DNA from: Rhodococcoides trifolii
Lineage (GTDB): Bacteria; Actinomycetota; Actinomycetes; Mycobacteriales; Mycobacteriaceae
DNA: 64,000 nucleotides
Assembly (NCBI RefSeq): GCF_014635345.1
Contig: NZ_BMCU01000006.1
Span: 248,001-312,000, forward strand
Direction: 5' to 3'
Part shown: in pieces, positions 16,571 through 25,312 of the stretch
How the letters are laid out: every line of letters starts with the position of its first letter
How positions within the stretch are numbered: the first letter of the stretch is position 1
Notes under the pieces: model-generated
Databases searched by the model: none
The model's input: the letters and a program-made list of their open reading frames with translations, nothing else
Told to the model about the DNA's origin: nothing
Position numbers and translations under genes: made by a program

Positions 16571-17197
16571 TCAGCGGCCGCCGACGCCTGGGTTGGCAAG
16601 CACGGGTATCGAATTGGCACGAGCTACCGCGGCGGCTCGCACTGTCTTCAGCGTGGGGTAGAACGAGTTGTGTTTGTTGCCATCGAGATTGAGCGGGACG
16701 TTGAGGTGTTCGATCAGCCGGTCCTCGACTTCCCACGGCGATTCGTGTTCGATCCACGACACGTAGGCGTTGGCGGCCATCCATTGGCTGAGTTTTTGTT
16801 CTCCGATCCCGAATGTGTAGCGCTTCCCTGAGCCGTACCGACGTAGTTCGATACCGAGGTCGCTGTGCAGGAGGCACCCGAGGGTGCGTCGGAGCGTGGA
16901 CCCTTCTGCGTTCCCGCTGTAGTGGGTGCGGATCCGGTGTCGGATGGTCTGGCTGCTCGGGGGTTTGCCGTTCGTCGGTGGCTTTTTCGGGCTGATGCCG
17001 GTGTAGAGCAGGGTCAGGCCGTTGCTGGTCGTGCATCCGTCGGCCGGTACTCCTGGTGAGATGTCCCGGAACCACCAGCCGTAGACGCCGGCGATCGCGG
17101 GTACGGGGGAGGGGCGGGTCAACACCGACTCGCGGGAGTGCTGAACGGCTGCGAGGTACTCGGCCGCGTGGTCCGGAACGTCCTGCATGGCGATCAT
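16571..17197 (-). CDS. GIY-YIG nuclease superfamily-like protein
   Basis: The 208-residue protein contains A-G-V-Y-G-W-W-F near residue 36 and L-L-Y-T-G-I-S near 63, matching the two halves of the GIY-YIG motif, followed by an Arg-rich helix (I-R-H-R-I-R-T-H-Y). A conserved Glu (W-I-E-H-E near 150) and Asn-containing C-terminus complete the fold plausibly. No other domain is attached. Small stand-alone members of this superfamily are often linked to mobile elements. The gene starts about 110 bases from the left direct repeat. The start codon is uncertain (17197 or 17188), with no good ribosome binding site. Confidence 0.65.
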   Translation of the reverse strand: MIAMQDVPDHAAEYLAAVQHSRESVLTRPSPVPAIAGVYGWWFRDISPGVPADGCTTSNGLTLLYTGISPKKPPTNGKPPSSQTIRHRIRTHYSGNAEGSTLRRTLGCLLHSDLGIELRRYGSGKRYTFGIGEQKLSQWMAANAYVSWIEHESPWEVEDRLIEHLNVPLNLDGNKHNSFYPTLKTVRAAAVARANSIPVLANPGVGGR

Positions 17198-17505
17198 GCT
17201 GACGCGCAGTGTCGATCCTGCTCGGCATCACACGCTGCGGCGTTCGCCATGAGTGAGTCGGGTCTCTGGGCGGCAACCTGAATCTTGAGCCAAGCCGTCG
17301 AACGTCGGCGGACGACCGTGAACCGTGGCGGAAATATCGCCACTGGACAACCGCATTGGGGGTCGAGTGCTCGACTCGGCCCGGATTTGTCGCGACCTGG
17401 GGAAACGTACCGCCGATTGACCGTTTCGGCCGGGTTTCACTCATGACTTACTCGCTGAAAGTCATGAGTAAGTCATGACCTACGGTGCCGTAGGTCCAAA
17501 GAAAA

Positions 17506-17547
17506 GGACCCTCCGACCAACGTTTCCGCTGGTCAGAGGGCCTTTTT
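17506..17547. terminator. Bidirectional hairpin terminator inside the left repeat
   Basis: CCCTCCGACCAACG pairs with CGCTGGTCAGAGGG around a TTTC loop. It is followed by TTTTT on the plus strand and by a CTTTTC run on the minus strand. On the minus strand it directly follows the tRNA 3'-end remnant, as a tRNA terminator would. The right repeat keeps the stem but its plus-strand T-run is interrupted. Confidence 0.7.
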
Positions 17548-17548
17548 G

Positions 17549-17590
17549 TGCGCCCACAGGGACTCGAACCCCGGACCCAGTGTCTACGCC
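17549..17590 (-). other. tRNA 3'-end remnant (T-arm and acceptor strand)
   Basis: Read on the minus strand, a T-arm CGGGG-TTCGAGT-CCCTG with a complementary stem is followed by an acceptor strand TGGGCGC and a discriminator A. No matching 5' acceptor strand (GCGCCCA-like), D-arm or anticodon arm is found upstream, so this is not a complete tRNA gene. Such 3' ends are typical integrase attachment sites. The same remnant lies in the right repeat at 56514-56555. Confidence 0.6.
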
Positions 17591-17839
17591 GGGCGACCCT
17601 CGGTTCGTTCGTATGAACTCACGAAAGTCCGTCTGAACAGGTGTCTATTCGGTGATATTTCCCGTTGAATTCACCGGCGTTCAGGTGGATTCGCGCTGAA
17701 AGTCATGAGTAAGTGATGACCTGGCACTCGTGTGTCGAGTGCGATGGTCTCGGGTAGCGATGCTGTGTCCGGTACCGCGTTCTTCTACCGGGGTAACGGC
17801 AGAACGATAGAGTTGCTGTGCAATGGAGGGTGCCAGTCC

Positions 17840-18760
17840 CTACTGTTCAAGTCCGTGTTGTCGGTTCCGTGCTCGCTCCTCGAATTGGTTCCAGAACGCT
17901 TCGATGAGAGTCGAGCTTCGCTCGCTGTGGCGCGCAATGGCAATGGACCACTTCAGTTTCACACCCTCCACCCGCAGAACACGAACGTCCGTTCTGTCGT
18001 GTGCGATGAAGTCCGGGACCGCAGCGATGCCTATATCGGCGGCAACATAATTGGGGACTTTCGCAGGCTCCGCCACCTCCAGATTGACCGTTCGGCTCAG
18101 GCCAGCGGCCCGGAAGGCTTCGTCGGTGATGGTCCGATTCGTCTGGCCTGAAGGCGACTCGATCCAAATCTGAGATGCAAGATCCGCCAACTGTAGGTCG
18201 GTCCTCTCGACCAATGGATGACCAGGGGAGGCGATGAAAACAAGATCGCCTTCAGCCAGGAGCGTGCGTACGAGCCAATCGTGCACGGGCCCTGGCCGGT
18301 CGGGCAACCGATTGGCGATGAACGCAATGTCGATCTCGGAGCGGCGTAGTCGCTCGACGAGACCGGCGGTTCCGACCGAGTCCGACAACACCTCCAGTAT
18401 GACGTGGGGGTTGGCGTCGCCGAACTGCTTCAACACCTTCGGTAATTCGATCGGTTCAGTGGAGCCGATCGTTCCGACGCGTAGTCGGCCGCCGATGCTG
18501 TCACCGATGTCCGACAATTCCTTTCTGGTCAGAGCTAACTGATCGACCAGGGCTTTGGCTCGGGGAACCAGAGCTCGACCGGCAGGAGTCAGCACCGCGG
18601 TACGGGCTGAGCGGTCGAACAGCGCGGCGCGCATCTCCCTCTCCAGGGCCTTGATGTTCGCACTCACGGTCGACTGCACGGTGTTGATCTCCTCGGCTGC
18701 AGCCGCGAACGTGCGCTGCTCGACAACGGCGAGGAAGGTTTCGAGGTGCCTGAAATCCAC
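17840..18760 (-). CDS. LysR-family regulator next to the aconitase-X genes
   Basis: The 306-residue protein has an N-terminal LysR helix-turn-helix (F-A-A-A-A-E-E-I-N-T-V-Q-S-T-V-S) and a two-lobed effector domain, and is normal in length. It is divergently transcribed from the aconitase-X large subunit, with an 82-base gap holding a perfect inverted repeat. It probably activates that operon in response to its substrate. The GTG start at 18760 gives the usual M-D-F-R-H-L-E-T-F opening. Confidence 0.9.
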   Translation of the reverse strand: MDFRHLETFLAVVEQRTFAAAAEEINTVQSTVSANIKALEREMRAALFDRSARTAVLTPAGRALVPRAKALVDQLALTRKELSDIGDSIGGRLRVGTIGSTEPIELPKVLKQFGDANPHVILEVLSDSVGTAGLVERLRRSEIDIAFIANRLPDRPGPVHDWLVRTLLAEGDLVFIASPGHPLVERTDLQLADLASQIWIESPSGQTNRTITDEAFRAAGLSRTVNLEVAEPAKVPNYVAADIGIAAVPDFIAHDRTDVRVLRVEGVKLKWSIAIARHSERSSTLIEAFWNQFEERARNRQHGLEQ

Positions 18761-18765
18761 TTGTC

Positions 18766-18788
18766 AATGATCGCATAAAACGATCATT
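18766..18788. promoter_or_regulatory. LysR-type operator candidate
   Basis: AATGATCG, seven bases (CATAAAA), then CGATCATT form perfect 8-base inverted arms between the divergent LysR and aconitase-X genes. Size and position suit a LysR recognition site. Confidence 0.6.
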
Positions 18789-18842
18789 CAGTTCGAAAAA
18801 CATCGTTAGACGAAATCGATGCGGTCGGACATGCTGTGAACT

Positions 18843-20189
18843 GTGAAAAGAGACTTGAATCACACTGCGACCTCATCGATACAGCTCACCCCAGACGAGC
18901 AGTCGATGCTCGACGGGGACTCGGGCGAAGCGATGAGCAAGGTGATGAAGACGCTGGTGCGGTATGGCGAGCTTTTTGGCGCTCGCCGACTGGTGCCACT
19001 CGACGGTCCAACCCATGTGGTCACCTCGATGGGGATGGCCGGACTGGAGGCTGCATTCGACTTGCTCGACACACTGATCGCGGCCGGAGCGAGGACGGTC
19101 GAGCCGTTCACGGTCGACCCACGTCCCTACGACTTCGACGCCGTGCCGTACACCGACGCCGAAATGCGCGACATCCGCGCGCTGTACCCGCATCAGGACC
19201 GGTACGAGGCACAACTGAGAGCTCTTGGACTCAAGGACGAAGACGCGTTCTCGTGTACGGCCTATCTGCCGGAGACGGGTAACACGCCGGGGGAGGGAGA
19301 CATCCTCTCTTGGGCGGAGTCCTCGGCTGTGGTGTTCGCCAATTCCGTTCTGGGCGCACGTACGAACAGGAATTCCGGTCTGATCGAGTTGATGGGCGCG
19401 ATCGCCGGCCGTGCGCCGGAGTTCGGTTTGTTGCTCGACTCCGGCCGACTTGCCACGTGGCAAATAGACGTGCGGACGACGGTCCTTCCGCCGGCGACCG
19501 TCCTCGGCTCGGAGATCGGTCGCCGTGTCGTCGAGGGCGTCCCGTACATCACCGGTCTGGACCGATTTTTGACCGATCTCCCTCCTGCGGCCGCCCGCGA
19601 TTACCTCAAGGATTTCGGTGCGGCGACGGCATCGAGCGGTGCCGTCGGGCTTTTTCACATCGACAAGGTGACTCCAGAGGCGATTCGCCTCGGCACGACC
19701 CTGCTGGCCGGCGGATTCGCGTCCGCCGTCATCGACGACGACACGATCGTCCCCACGGCCGGTTCCGAACGCGTGTCCGAACCGCGTCGGAACACCGAAC
19801 CAGAGACGGCGTTGATCGGGTGCCCTCATCTCTCACGAGAGCAGCTGAGCATGGTTGTCGACTCGATTGTCGGTTCGCTCGAAGACAATGGGAAAAGCCA
19901 TGTCTCCATTCGTACGATACTCAGCACGGCGCCCCACGCCGTACGTGCGTTTCGCTCGGAACACCCCGGAAAGTACGAGCGGGCCATCGCGGCGGGCATC
20001 ACGATTTCCACGTTCTGCCCCGCGTTGCACATGAATTGTCCGTCGTCCGCGGGGGCCCCCGTCATCACGAACTCGACCAAGCTGCGCACTTACACCACCA
20101 GCCGCTTCTTTCGCGACGACGTCGTATTGCATCGAATCGTCCATGGGAACGGCCAGGCGATGGAGTCCGCGAACGGAGCAACGTCGTGA
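18843..20189 (+). CDS. Aconitase X catalytic (large) subunit
   Basis: The 448-residue protein matches the AcnX large-subunit family (formerly DUF521): the opening L-T-P-D-E-Q-S-M-L-D-G, an S-C-T-A-Y-L iron-sulfur-ligand region, and late Cys positions in F-C-P-A-L-H-M-N-C-P. AcnX enzymes are dehydratases; known members act on cis-3-hydroxy-L-proline or, in archaea, mevalonate 5-phosphate. A LysR neighbour and a proton symporter suggest uptake and dehydration of a hydroxy acid such as cis-3-hydroxyproline, but the substrate is inferred. The GTG start at 18843 has a weak ribosome binding site. The stop overlaps the small-subunit start (GTGA). Confidence 0.85.
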   Translation: MKRDLNHTATSSIQLTPDEQSMLDGDSGEAMSKVMKTLVRYGELFGARRLVPLDGPTHVVTSMGMAGLEAAFDLLDTLIAAGARTVEPFTVDPRPYDFDAVPYTDAEMRDIRALYPHQDRYEAQLRALGLKDEDAFSCTAYLPETGNTPGEGDILSWAESSAVVFANSVLGARTNRNSGLIELMGAIAGRAPEFGLLLDSGRLATWQIDVRTTVLPPATVLGSEIGRRVVEGVPYITGLDRFLTDLPPAAARDYLKDFGAATASSGAVGLFHIDKVTPEAIRLGTTLLAGGFASAVIDDDTIVPTAGSERVSEPRRNTEPETALIGCPHLSREQLSMVVDSIVGSLEDNGKSHVSIRTILSTAPHAVRAFRSEHPGKYERAIAAGITISTFCPALHMNCPSSAGAPVITNSTKLRTYTTSRFFRDDVVLHRIVHGNGQAMESANGATS

Positions 20190-20620
20190 GGACTTTCACG
20201 GGACGAGTCATCACGGCAGGTTCGACTCGCGGCGAATGCGTGGTGACGCGGCGAGGGTTCAACACTCTTGCAACCTATTTCGCCGGGATCGCCGCCGCGG
20301 ATCCGGTTTGCCATGATCAGAACAACCCAGACCTCTACCGCAAGCAGATCGGCGGAAAGGTACTGTGTCTGACTCAGTCCATAGGGTCCACCACCGGCGG
20401 GATGATCCTGCAGTGTGCAGCGAAACTGGGCATTGCCCCGAGCGCGATGCTCTACTCCGGCCACATCGACTCGATCTCTGCAGCCGGCATCCTGCTCGCC
20501 GACATCTGGGACGGAAACCGCATAGTCGCTGTCGACCAATTGGGCGAGGATTTTCTCGATGCAGTTCGTGATGGCGTCGAAGTCGAAATTCGTTCGGACG
20601 GATCAGTTCTCGTTCACTGA
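20186..20620 (+). CDS. Aconitase X swivel (small) subunit
   Basis: This 144-residue protein matches the DUF126/AcnX swivel domain, with a central G-G-x-V-L stretch and S-I-G-S-T-T-G-G-M-I-L that contributes the phosphate/carboxylate-binding Ser region. It overlaps the large-subunit gene by four bases. In many bacteria the two parts are one polypeptide; here they are separate, as in archaeal and some actinobacterial forms. It functions only as a complex with the upstream protein. Confidence 0.85.
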   Translation: MRTFTGRVITAGSTRGECVVTRRGFNTLATYFAGIAAADPVCHDQNNPDLYRKQIGGKVLCLTQSIGSTTGGMILQCAAKLGIAPSAMLYSGHIDSISAAGILLADIWDGNRIVAVDQLGEDFLDAVRDGVEVEIRSDGSVLVH

Positions 20621-20682
20621 GTCAAGAATTTTCACGGCTAGAGCCACCCGGCAGCCGACCACCAACCCTCGAAGGACATTCG

Positions 20683-22038
20683 ATGACCACTCGTCTACCT
20701 CGCACAGGTCAAGGCACTGAAGCGCCGGCGAAAAGAACATCTCCGCTTCGAGTCGCACTCGCCAGTTTCATCGGAACGACGGTCGAGTACTACGACTTCT
20801 TCATATACGGCACCGCCGCCGCACTCGTGTTTCCGACATTGTTCTTCCCCGACGCCTCGCCATTGATGGGAGTACTTTTGTCCTTCGCGACGTTCGGCGT
20901 CGGGTTCCTTGCCAGACCGATCGGTGGAATCGTTTTCGGCCACTACGGCGATCGATTGGGCCGCAAGAGGATGCTCGTCATCTCGCTGGTAGGCATGGGG
21001 TCAGCGACGATCATGATGGGTCTGCTCCCCAGCTACGCACAGATCGGCGTCGCGGCACCGATACTTCTGACACTTCTACGGTTGGCTCAGGGTTTTGCGG
21101 TGGGCGGTGAGTGGGGCGGGGCCACATTGATGGCCGTCGAGCACGCACCGACGGCGCGTAAGGGTTTCTACGGATCGTTTGCCCAGATGGGCGCTCCTGC
21201 CGGAACTGCCACCGCAACGATGGCATTTCTCGCTGTATCCCAGTTGCCCGACGCTCAATTCCTGTCCTGGGGCTGGCGGCTTCCGTTTCTATTCAGTGGT
21301 GTCTTGATCGTGGTGGGGCTCGTGATTCGATTGTCTCTCTCGGAAAGTCCGGACTTCGCCGCTGTGCGAGCAAAGAACGCGGTGGTGAAAGTTCCTGCAG
21401 CCGAGGCCTGGCGGAGTCATCGGCGCGAAATCCTCCTCGTGGCGGGAACGTTCCTGAGCCAGGGCGTCTTCTCGTACATTTGCATGGCCTATCTGGTCTC
21501 CTACGGCACCTCGGTTGCCGGCATCGATCGCACGTCGACCTTGCTGGGAGTGTTCGTGGCAGGAATCGTTGCGGTGGTCCTTTACCCCGTCTTCGGGTCC
21601 CTTTCGGACCGACTGGGCCGCAAGACCATGTACCTCACCGGGGCCATTGCCATGGCGGTGACAATCTGGCCCGCCTTCAAGTTGATCGAGACCGGTGACC
21701 GGTGGCTCTTCATGGCGGCGCTGGTCATGGTGTTCGGTGTGGCCATGGCTCCGGCCGCCGGTGTGACGGGATCGCTGTTCTCGATGGTGTTCCGATCGGA
21801 CGTGCGGTATTCGGGCGTGTCCATCGGCTACACGCTGTCCCAACTCATCGGATCGGCGTTCGCACCGACCATCGCGACGGCGCTGTACGCCTACTCCGGA
21901 TCGAGCTCTCCCGTTGTCGCATACCTGGTTCTGGCCTCGCTGGTCTCCATCATCTGTGTCATCAAGCTCCCCGGTGGATGGGGGCGCCAGGGCGCCCGTG
22001 AGCAACTCGTCCGAGACGACGTATTGAACGGCCGCTAA
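20683..22038 (+). CDS. MHS-family transporter, first of three close paralogs
   Basis: The 451-residue protein has twelve helices, the opening S-P-L-R-V-A-L-A-S-F-I-G-T-T-V-E-Y-Y-D, the G-H-Y-G-D-R-L-G-R-K loop and G-G-E-W-G-G. It is very similar along its whole length to the proteins at 30581 and 45218. It follows the aconitase-X genes on the same strand by 62 bases and precedes the aromatic hydroxylase unit by a terminator-like gap. It probably imports the aconitase-X substrate or a hydroxyphenyl-alkanoic acid. Confidence 0.9.
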   Translation: MTTRLPRTGQGTEAPAKRTSPLRVALASFIGTTVEYYDFFIYGTAAALVFPTLFFPDASPLMGVLLSFATFGVGFLARPIGGIVFGHYGDRLGRKRMLVISLVGMGSATIMMGLLPSYAQIGVAAPILLTLLRLAQGFAVGGEWGGATLMAVEHAPTARKGFYGSFAQMGAPAGTATATMAFLAVSQLPDAQFLSWGWRLPFLFSGVLIVVGLVIRLSLSESPDFAAVRAKNAVVKVPAAEAWRSHRREILLVAGTFLSQGVFSYICMAYLVSYGTSVAGIDRTSTLLGVFVAGIVAVVLYPVFGSLSDRLGRKTMYLTGAIAMAVTIWPAFKLIETGDRWLFMAALVMVFGVAMAPAAGVTGSLFSMVFRSDVRYSGVSIGYTLSQLIGSAFAPTIATALYAYSGSSSPVVAYLVLASLVSIICVIKLPGGWGRQGAREQLVRDDVLNGR

Positions 22039-22426
22039 GCCACCGCCAGATACTGGCACCAGTTTTGCGCCACCGCCCGTACTGGCCACTCGGCCGAGTG
22101 CGGGCGGTGTGCGGTCATGGTTGCGGTCGCGAGTGAAGCGTTCAGTGGTGCCTCAAGGGCTGTCCGAAGTCTCATGCAGGAACTCGACCTTCCGGTGGCG
22201 TTCTAGTACGCATGGCTCGCCCCTCGTGTTTGCAATTTACCGGCCCAAACCCCACTTGAACGCGACACGGATCTGGCTCTGAAATGCAGGTTCACCGACA
22301 TCTACAACCATCTCCTTGCGACTACTATCTTTCCGACGCTGTAACTGGCATGCTAGTTGCAGTGATGACGATCACCCGCGAGTGTCGACGAGGCCTCGAA
22401 TCCATCAACAGTTCTGAGAAGGTGCC
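22039..22426. other. Intergenic stretch with a terminator-like hairpin and the promoter of the mhp-type operon
   Basis: A hairpin with arms CACCGCCCG (22071-22079) and CGGGCGGTG (22101-22109) encloses a second palindrome CACTCGGCCGAGTG. It is suited to end transcription from the transporter, although no T-run follows. Near the hydroxylase start, at 22346-22363, lies a sequence with TGG-N3-GCTAG that partly resembles the GntR sites at 27197-27550. No gene is visible. Confidence 0.5.
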
Positions 22427-24358
22427 ATGCAAACCCCAGACTTGCCAGCCCCGGCGTTTCTCCCGTTTCCCGACGACGGCAGCGGTTACGACACGGACGT
22501 CATCGTCGTCGGGCTCGGGCCGGCCGGCGGCACAGCCGCGCTCGCCCTCGCGACCTACGGAGTGCGCGTACATGCGGTCTCGATGTTCCCCTGGGTAGCC
22601 AACTCGCCTCGCGCGCACATCACGAACCAGCGTGCGGCCGAGGTCCTGCGTGATCTAGGGGTCGAGGAGGAAGCGCGGCGGTACGCGACCCCGTGGGATC
22701 AGATGGGCGACACTCTGTTCACCACGAGTCTGGCCGGTGAGGAGATCGTTCGCCTGCAGACCTGGGGGACGGGCGATTTGCGCTACGGCGACTACTTGGC
22801 CGGCAGTCCCTGTGCGATGTTGGACATTCCGCAGCCCCTCATGGAGCCGGTGATGATCAAGAACGCGGCCGAGCGCGGCGCCATCATCAGTTTCCACACC
22901 GAGTATCTTGGCCACACTCAAGACGAGGACGGGGTGACCGTCCGCCTCCGCGATGTTCGGTCGGGCCACGTGTTCGAGCAGCGTGCGCGGTATCTGCTCG
23001 GCTTCGACGGCGCGCGATCGAAGATTGCCGAGGAGCTCGATCTGCCGTTCGAAGGTGAGTTGGCCCGAGCGGGAACGGCGTACATCCTCTTCAACGCCGA
23101 CTTGAGCAAGTACGTCGCGCACCGCCCCAGCATCTTGCACTGGATTATGAACTCCAAAGCCGGGTTCGGCGAGATCGGCATGGGACTTCTGCGTGCGATC
23201 AAGCCGTGGAATCAGTGGATCGCCGGGTGGGGTTTCGATATGGCGGACGGTCGACCCGATGTGTCCGATGAGACCGTCATCGAGCAGATTCGCACTCTCG
23301 TCGGAGATCCTGATCTCCAGATCGAGATCGAGGCGCGGTCGTTCTGGTACGTCAATCAGCAGTACGCCAACCATTATCAGTCCGGCCGGGTGTTCTGCGG
23401 CGGGGATGCCGTACACCGTCACCCACCGAGCAGCGGTCTGGGCTCGAACACATCCGTACAGGATGCATTCAACATCGCCTGGAAGATCGCCTTCGCTGTG
23501 AAGGGATATGCCGGGAAAGAGTTGCTCGAGACCTACTCGCCCGAGCGAGTGCCGGTCGGCAAGCAGATCGTCGCCAGGGCCAATCAATCACGCAAAGACT
23601 ATGCAGGACTACGGGAATGGTTCGACACCGACAGCGAGGACCCCGTACGCGACGGATTGGACAAGCTGAAGGACCCGTCACCCGAGGGTGTCGCCCGCCG
23701 CGAACGTCTGTACGAGGCGTTGGAGCACAAGAACACCGAATTCAACGCCCACGGAGTCGAACTCAACCAGCGGTACGAATCGACCGCCGTCGTGCCGGAC
23801 CCCGATCTCGTGGACGAGCAGTGGGAAAACGACCGAGAACTGTACCTACAGGCCACCACCCGCCCCGGAGCAAAACTCCCGCACGCCTGGTTGGTCGGTG
23901 CCGACGGCCGTCGGGTCTCGACACTCGACGTGACCGGCAAAGGAATGATGACGCTGCTGACGGGGATCGGTGGGCAGGCGTGGAAGCACGCCGCCGAGTC
24001 GCTCGACTTGCCGTACCTCCGAACGATCGTCGTCGGCGAGCCGGGCACGATAGACCCCTACGGATACTGGCGCCGAGTCCGCGAAGTCCACGAAGCAGGT
24101 GCGATCTTGGTCCGCCCCGACGGCTACGTTGCATGGCGCCACGTCGGGCCCGTCTGGGACGACACCGAGGCGCGCACGACCTTGGAGCACGCTCTGGGAA
24201 GTGTTCTGGGGCGTCCGGCCGATACCCGCGGCGGCACCGACTCCGTCGACGCGGACTCGGGCCGAGTGGCCGAGTCCCAGTACAGCACCGCGCCGGCGCC
24301 GATCACCGTCCCTCAGGCAACACCAGAGGACGCCCTCACTTCCGCGTCCGGCAGCTGA
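22427..24358 (+). CDS. FAD-dependent phenol hydroxylase (TfdB/MhpA-like), probable 3-(3-hydroxyphenyl)propionate hydroxylase
   Basis: The 643-residue flavoprotein has the FAD motif V-G-L-G-P-A-G-G near residue 28, the substrate-region N-S-P-R-A-H-I-T-N-Q-R, D-G-A-R-S-K, and G-D-A-V-H-R-H-P-P-S-S-G-L-G-S-N. These are strongly like chlorophenol hydroxylase TfdB and related MhpA-type enzymes. It is followed by MhpC- and MhpB-type genes, the same set as the rhodococcal hpp operon. The likely role is therefore ortho-hydroxylation of a 3-hydroxyphenyl alkanoate to the catechol cleaved by MhpB. GAGAAGG precedes the ATG. Confidence 0.85.
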   Translation: MQTPDLPAPAFLPFPDDGSGYDTDVIVVGLGPAGGTAALALATYGVRVHAVSMFPWVANSPRAHITNQRAAEVLRDLGVEEEARRYATPWDQMGDTLFTTSLAGEEIVRLQTWGTGDLRYGDYLAGSPCAMLDIPQPLMEPVMIKNAAERGAIISFHTEYLGHTQDEDGVTVRLRDVRSGHVFEQRARYLLGFDGARSKIAEELDLPFEGELARAGTAYILFNADLSKYVAHRPSILHWIMNSKAGFGEIGMGLLRAIKPWNQWIAGWGFDMADGRPDVSDETVIEQIRTLVGDPDLQIEIEARSFWYVNQQYANHYQSGRVFCGGDAVHRHPPSSGLGSNTSVQDAFNIAWKIAFAVKGYAGKELLETYSPERVPVGKQIVARANQSRKDYAGLREWFDTDSEDPVRDGLDKLKDPSPEGVARRERLYEALEHKNTEFNAHGVELNQRYESTAVVPDPDLVDEQWENDRELYLQATTRPGAKLPHAWLVGADGRRVSTLDVTGKGMMTLLTGIGGQAWKHAAESLDLPYLRTIVVGEPGTIDPYGYWRRVREVHEAGAILVRPDGYVAWRHVGPVWDDTEARTTLEHALGSVLGRPADTRGGTDSVDADSGRVAESQYSTAPAPITVPQATPEDALTSASGS

Positions 24359-24400
24359 ACGAACCGACATGAGAACACAATCGAAGGAAGGCGCATTCAC

Positions 24401-25312
24401 ATGACACGCCCGTACACCAGTGTGTGGAACGACTTGAACCAGGTCGAGTTCTCGCAAGGCTTTCTTCAGGCAGGTCCCTACCGGACTCGCTACCTGCACG
24501 CGGGCGACAGCTCGAAGCCCACACTCCTTCTGCTGCACGGCATCACCGGCCACGGCGAAGCCTACGTCCGCAATCTCGCAGTGCACGCAGAGCACTTCGA
24601 CGTCTGGGCATTGGACTTCATCGGTCACGGTTACTCCACCAAACCGGACCATCCCTTGGAGATCGAGCACTACCTCGACCAGATCCAGTACGTACTCGAC
24701 ACACTGGGCACTCAGAAGGCCTACTTCAGCGGGGAGTCGCTCGGCGGGTGGGTCACCGCGCGGCTCGCCGCGTCGCACCCGGACCGCGTCGAGCGCATCG
24801 CGCTCAACACGATGGGCGGCACGATGGCCAACCCCAAGGTGATGGAACGGCTGTACACGCTGTCGATGGAAGCTGCGAAAGACCCCAGCTGGGAACGCGT
24901 CAAGGCGCGGCTCGAATGGCTGATGGCGGATCCGACCATGGTGACTGACGACCTGATCAGGACTCGACAGGCGATATTCCAGCAGCCGGACTGGCTCGAA
25001 GCGTGCAAGATGAACATGGCGTTGCAGGACCCGGAGGTCCGCGCGCGGAACATGATCACTGACGACGAACTCCGGTCGATCCAAGCCGAAGCGTTGGTCG
25101 TCTGGACCACCAAGGACCCCTCCGGGCCGGTGGACGAGGGCGAGAGAATCGCCTCGCTCATCCCGAACGCACGGCTCGCCGTCATCGAAAATTGCGGCCA
25201 TTGGCCACAATACGAAGACGCAGCGACGTTCAACCGGATCCACCTCGACTTCCTGTTGGGGCGCGACCAGGCTGCATCTGGCGACACCCGTGTCACCGCA
25301 GGGACGCAGTGA
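24401..25312 (+). CDS. mhpC: Meta-cleavage product hydrolase (MhpC-like)
   Basis: This 303-residue alpha/beta hydrolase has the nucleophile elbow G-E-S-L-G-G (Ser), an oxyanion L-L-H-G-I-T-G-H, and a terminal G-H-W-P-Q-Y-E carrying the catalytic His. Such enzymes cleave the C-C bond of 2-hydroxy-6-oxo-dienoates to give 2-hydroxypenta-2,4-dienoate and an acid. Its stop overlaps the mhpB start by four bases, which ties it to that ring cleavage step. It is one of three hydrolases of this type in the window. Confidence 0.85.
   Translation: MTRPYTSVWNDLNQVEFSQGFLQAGPYRTRYLHAGDSSKPTLLLLHGITGHGEAYVRNLAVHAEHFDVWALDFIGHGYSTKPDHPLEIEHYLDQIQYVLDTLGTQKAYFSGESLGGWVTARLAASHPDRVERIALNTMGGTMANPKVMERLYTLSMEAAKDPSWERVKARLEWLMADPTMVTDDLIRTRQAIFQQPDWLEACKMNMALQDPEVRARNMITDDELRSIQAEALVVWTTKDPSGPVDEGERIASLIPNARLAVIENCGHWPQYEDAATFNRIHLDFLLGRDQAASGDTRVTAGTQ

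Larger units (their letters stand above)
17311..17742. repeat. Left copy of a 430-bp imperfect direct repeat
   Basis: This stretch matches 56283-56707 in the same orientation, at close to nine positions in ten by eye with a few indels. It is non-coding and contains, in order: a GC-rich arm; a dyad TCATGACTTACTC (17441-17453) with GAGTAAGTCATGA (17466-17478); a strong hairpin (17506-17542); a tRNA 3'-end remnant on the minus strand; and a second copy of the 29-base unit found at 17453-17481, at 17694-17722. The two repeats enclose about 39 kb. They may be remnants of integration sites or a dispersed repeat. Confidence 0.85.

Noticed and set aside
17549..17640. Complete tRNA gene in the left repeat
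   Set aside because: Only the T-arm and acceptor 3' strand fold; no complementary 5' acceptor strand, D-arm or anticodon arm is found in the next 90 bases.
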